Shown here one piece after another: positions 8,302-10,190 of a stretch of 10,190 nucleotides of DNA. The notes under the pieces are model-generated. The model had not been told where the DNA came from. It ran no database searches and saw nothing but the letters and a program-made list of their open reading frames with translations. This stretch comes from JABWBR01 sp036741235 (lineage in GTDB: Bacteria > Bacteroidota > Bacteroidia > Chitinophagales > Saprospiraceae). The translations under genes and the position numbers were made by a program. The stretch is taken from the NCBI GenBank assembly GCA_036741235.1, contig DAINSQ010000164.1, positions 1 to 10,190 of the forward strand, in the 5' to 3' direction. The first letter of the stretch is position 1. Each line of letters begins with the position of its first letter.

Positions 8302-8309
8302 CAAAACTA
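8302..8309 (-). promoter_or_regulatory. Promoter-like -7 box for the HTCS gene
   Basis: On the minus strand this reads TAGTTTTG, an exact match to the Bacteroidota -7 consensus TAnnTTTG, 21 nt before the HTCS ATG. It would give a leader of roughly 15 nt. The -33 position falls in the T-run of the preceding hairpin and shows no clear TTTG, so support is partial. Confidence 0.35.
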
Positions 8310-8327
8310 ATAAATGCGACTATTTAT

Positions 8328-8374
8328 AAAAAAAAACAGAGCGATATGCAAGTTAATAACTTTGCATACCGCTC
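8328..8374 (-). terminator. Terminator-like hairpin upstream of the HTCS gene
   Basis: GAGCG (8339-8343) pairs with CGCTC (8370-8374) and TATGCAA (8345-8351) with TTGCATA (8362-8368), with one A/C mismatch between and a 10-nt loop. On the minus strand the stem is followed by TG and nine T (A-run 8328-8336), a classic intrinsic terminator facing toward the HTCS start at 8280. On the + strand seven A follow, so it is not a + terminator. It could end a minus-strand transcript that begins in the divergent region, insulate the HTCS promoter, or attenuate a longer HTCS transcript. Confidence 0.65.
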
Positions 8375-8381
8375 AAAAAAA

Positions 8382-8398
8382 TTAGTAGTTCCCCTTAA
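8382..8398. repeat. Shared motif TTAGTAGTTCCCCTTAA beside a hairpin (copy 2)
   Basis: Matches TAGTAGTCCCCTTTAA at 4016-4031 apart from one T gained after TAGTAGT and one T lost after CCCC. In both places the motif lies exactly 8 nt after the right arm of a hairpin whose left arm follows an A-run of 8 or 9. The hairpin sequences themselves differ. Role unknown. Confidence 0.6.
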
Positions 8399-8590
8399 AA
8401 AATTTCTTCTTTGAGGCAGGTTCAGAACCGCTCCGAGTTAGTTATTGTGTTTATTGACAGATTGTTTGGCGTATAATGCGGATCAAAAGACCCAAAATGA
8501 ATGGTAATATGAATTACAGCGCAAATTTATGAATAAGCTCAATTGGTTTTTGTATTGTTGTTATGTTTTCCCAAAAACTACACTTCCGTA

Positions 8591-8598
8591 TAGTTTTC
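8591..8598 (+). promoter_or_regulatory. Promoter-like -7 box for the downstream sensor gene
   Basis: TAGTTTTC matches seven of eight positions of the Bacteroidota TAnnTTTG -7 consensus (last base C instead of G) and lies 61 nt before ATG 8660. No clean TTTG is seen at the -33 spacing, so this is tentative. Confidence 0.25.
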
Positions 8599-8659
8599 AA
8601 AAAAACGCATCGAAATATACGCTAGCAATCAAGTTTTGCGGGAACTTTATCCTGTCATA

Positions 8660-10190
8660 ATGAAGCGCTTATCCTTTATATTAACATTGGCGGCAATGCG
8701 GCTGCTAACCCTGCCTGCCGTATCCCAACCCGGCGGTTGCGAAATTCGTTATCTCGGTTTTCGAGAAGGACTTCCCGACCGCCATGTTACAGCCGTTTGC
8801 CATGACTATAAAGGCATCGTATGGCTAGGCACCAAAAGCGGCCTGTATCGATACGACGGCTATGCTTTCTCTTTTTTTGATGGCAATAGCGCCGACCAGG
8901 GCGAAATATTAGGCAATAACTGGATAATGCAGCTATTCGAGGATGCCAGCCGCCATTTGTGGATACGTTCAACCCAGGGCCTCGCCGTGTTGTCGCCCGA
9001 CCTCCGGCAAAGCGCTTTTTTAAAGGGATATTGTTTTCTCGCCCAAAGTGATGATAATACGATTTTTGTCAGTATTAACAGGCAGGTTTTCAAGCTGAAA
9101 GCCATCTATATCAATAATTCCCTGACCATAGTAAAAACGCCGCTGCCAGTTGCCGGCGATATGATCTTCAAAGCGTCAGGGCTGAATGGATTATGGGTTT
9201 ATGAAACGTCTTCCGGCAAAATGACGTTTTGGCAACATGATTCGAATGTTCAAAAGCGATACCAAATTCCTGTAGAAGACGACATGGATTTCCTCAATTA
9301 CGGCAATGGCGTCTTTGTGGCATACGCTACCGGAGCCCCCTTTTATTTTGACTCGCCTTCTCAATCTTTCCTTCCCTTTCCCCACACCGACAAAGGAGAA
9401 TTGACCAATCCCTTTGTTTTAAAAACCAGACTCAATGAGTTTATCGGCAAACACGACCCGCTATTGCCCACCGATCTGTCTTCACAAATACAGTTACCCA
9501 CCTGCGTCGAACCCGACCGCCACGGTCACCTCTGGGTGGGTACAACTTTCGGCCTTTTTGTAATTGCGCAACGCAACACCCAGTTCAGGCACCTACCCCC
9601 CCTCATAGGAAAAGCTACCCGCGCCATTTACGGCAATGAACGCAACCTTTTCGTCTCCGCTTCCGACCGTTTGTACCGGTTTGATAATAAATCCGGGCAA
9701 CTGGTTGACACCTCCGGCAAAATACCGGCCAGCCGGGTTATGTTACCTTTAGGGCCCGATTCATTATTATTGGCAGGCGAATATAACGACTTGTTCATCG
9801 TTGATTGTCAAAACTTTAAAAAACCTTCCGAGTTACTCAAAGATCAAACCAGGCACCACTTCTCCAGCCTCATTGCCACCGACGGTCGTTTGTGGCTGGG
9901 CGGCAGAGACCCCGACGTATGGCGGTTCCACCCCGGCAGAAGCACAAAAAGGGACCTGGCATTTTACGGTATGAAACAAGAAGCCATGGCAATGGTGCAA
10001 GACGCACAGGGCAATATCTGGGCGGGCGGCTACGACGAATTATACCAAATCAAGGGTTCTACCCTATCGCAGAATTTTTTGGCCGACCAGCCGCCGGGCT
10101 GTATCGTTTTCTGCGCCTACGCGCAAGGCAATCTGCTCTGGCTCGGCACCCGGGGCAGAGGGCTTTTCTGCTTCAACATGACTGCCGGGA
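8660..10190 (+). CDS. Second propeller-type two-component sensor (probable HTCS or sensor histidine kinase), 3' partial
   Basis: Open without a stop from ATG 8660 to the window end, giving 510 codons; the rest lies outside. The N-terminus MKRLSFILTLAAMRLLTLPAVSQ looks like a signal peptide with cleavage near Ser22/Gln23, although Arg14 inside the hydrophobic stretch is unusual. Two-component propeller repeats are seen at about 51-67 (KGIVWLGTKSGLYRYDG), 99-112 (HLWIRSTQGLAVLS), 288-301 (HGHLWVGTTFGLF), 408-420 (DGRLWLGG), 450-463 (QGNIWAGG) and 490-503 (NLLWLGTRGRGLF). The stretch about 115-285 has only degenerate blades. The first blade resembles that of the HTCS on the other strand, so the two sensors are paralogues in their N-terminal part. 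Kinase, receiver and DNA-binding parts are not visible, so the C-terminal output type (AraC HTH, LytTR partner or other) is unknown. No Shine-Dalgarno sequence is seen. Confidence 0.88.
   Translation, partial: MKRLSFILTLAAMRLLTLPAVSQPGGCEIRYLGFREGLPDRHVTAVCHDYKGIVWLGTKSGLYRYDGYAFSFFDGNSADQGEILGNNWIMQLFEDASRHLWIRSTQGLAVLSPDLRQSAFLKGYCFLAQSDDNTIFVSINRQVFKLKAIYINNSLTIVKTPLPVAGDMIFKASGLNGLWVYETSSGKMTFWQHDSNVQKRYQIPVEDDMDFLNYGNGVFVAYATGAPFYFDSPSQSFLPFPHTDKGELTNPFVLKTRLNEFIGKHDPLLPTDLSSQIQLPTCVEPDRHGHLWVGTTFGLFVIAQRNTQFRHLPPLIGKATRAIYGNERNLFVSASDRLYRFDNKSGQLVDTSGKIPASRVMLPLGPDSLLLAGEYNDLFIVDCQNFKKPSELLKDQTRHHFSSLIATDGRLWLGGRDPDVWRFHPGRSTKRDLAFYGMKQEAMAMVQDAQGNIWAGGYDELYQIKGSTLSQNFLADQPPGCIVFCAYAQGNLLWLGTRGRGLFCFNMTAG

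Larger units (their letters stand above)
8281..8659. other. Divergent intergenic region, AT-rich, no gene seen
   Basis: 379 bp between the starts of two divergent signal-transduction genes. Besides the hairpin and motif listed separately, it holds GGTTC-A-GAACC (8419-8429), a short palindrome that could be an operator. The heptamer TAGTTTT or its complement occurs three times: 8303-8309 (reads on -), 8574-8580 (reads on -) and 8591-8597 (reads on +). The last two form an inverted pair with a 10-nt gap. I find no convincing ORF, tRNA or known riboswitch. A small RNA on the minus strand, from about 8570 to the terminator near 8328, is possible. Confidence 0.6.

Noticed and set aside
8352..8360. 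GTTAATAAC and flanking hairpin as an integron attC-like site
   Set aside because: It does not match the GTTRRRY/RYYYAAC core sites, and no integrase is present.
1..10190. CRISPR arrays, tRNA/rRNA genes, transposases, phage or defence genes
   Set aside because: Looked for on both strands; no regularly spaced repeats, cloverleaf sequences or matching protein motifs were seen.

Overview
The window looks like a chromosomal piece of a Bacteroidota genome, most likely a gliding, surface-protein-rich member of the Saprospiria/Cytophagia type. Three things point there. There are two secreted proteins carrying type IX secretion system (T9SS) C-terminal sorting domains, one type B (gliding-motility-associated CHU_C) and one type A. 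There is a complete 'one-protein' hybrid two-component system (HTCS) with a periplasmic propeller and Y_Y_Y sensor. Promoter-like boxes resemble the Bacteroidota TAnnTTTG consensus, and most starts lack a clear Shine-Dalgarno sequence. Assignment below phylum level is inference.

Layout: positions 1-2468 (+) hold the 3' part of a large cysteine-containing, fibronectin-III-like surface protein ending in a type B sorting domain. Three bases later comes riboflavin synthase (2472-3074, +), then after 36 bases a small secreted protein with a signal peptide, two tandem ~75-residue repeats and a type A sorting domain (3111-3956, +). These three genes probably form one transcription unit. Positions 3957-4152 are a non-coding gap between convergent genes, with a terminator hairpin usable in both directions, a perfect 16-bp inverted repeat, and a 10-bp inverted pair at the two gene ends. 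Positions 4153-8280 (-) hold the intact 1375-residue HTCS. Positions 8281-8659 are an AT-rich divergent intergenic region with a terminator-like hairpin facing the HTCS and several promoter-like boxes. From 8660 to the window end (+) runs the N-terminal part of a second propeller sensor, cut by the window edge.

The two right-hand genes are divergently transcribed signal-transduction genes with related N-terminal sensors. The left-hand cluster makes cell-surface proteins plus one flavin-biosynthesis enzyme. No susC/susD or glycoside hydrolase gene is visible, so the ligand and target of the HTCS cannot be read from this window.

The most unusual signal is non-coding. The two intergenic regions flanking the HTCS carry the same module in the same orientation: an A-run, a hairpin of unrelated sequence, exactly 8 nt, then TAGTAGT(T)CCCCTT(T)AA. 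A third shorter copy of TAGTTCCCC lies in the loop of the 16-bp inverted repeat. I see no transposase, integrase, CRISPR array, tRNA, rRNA or defence system.
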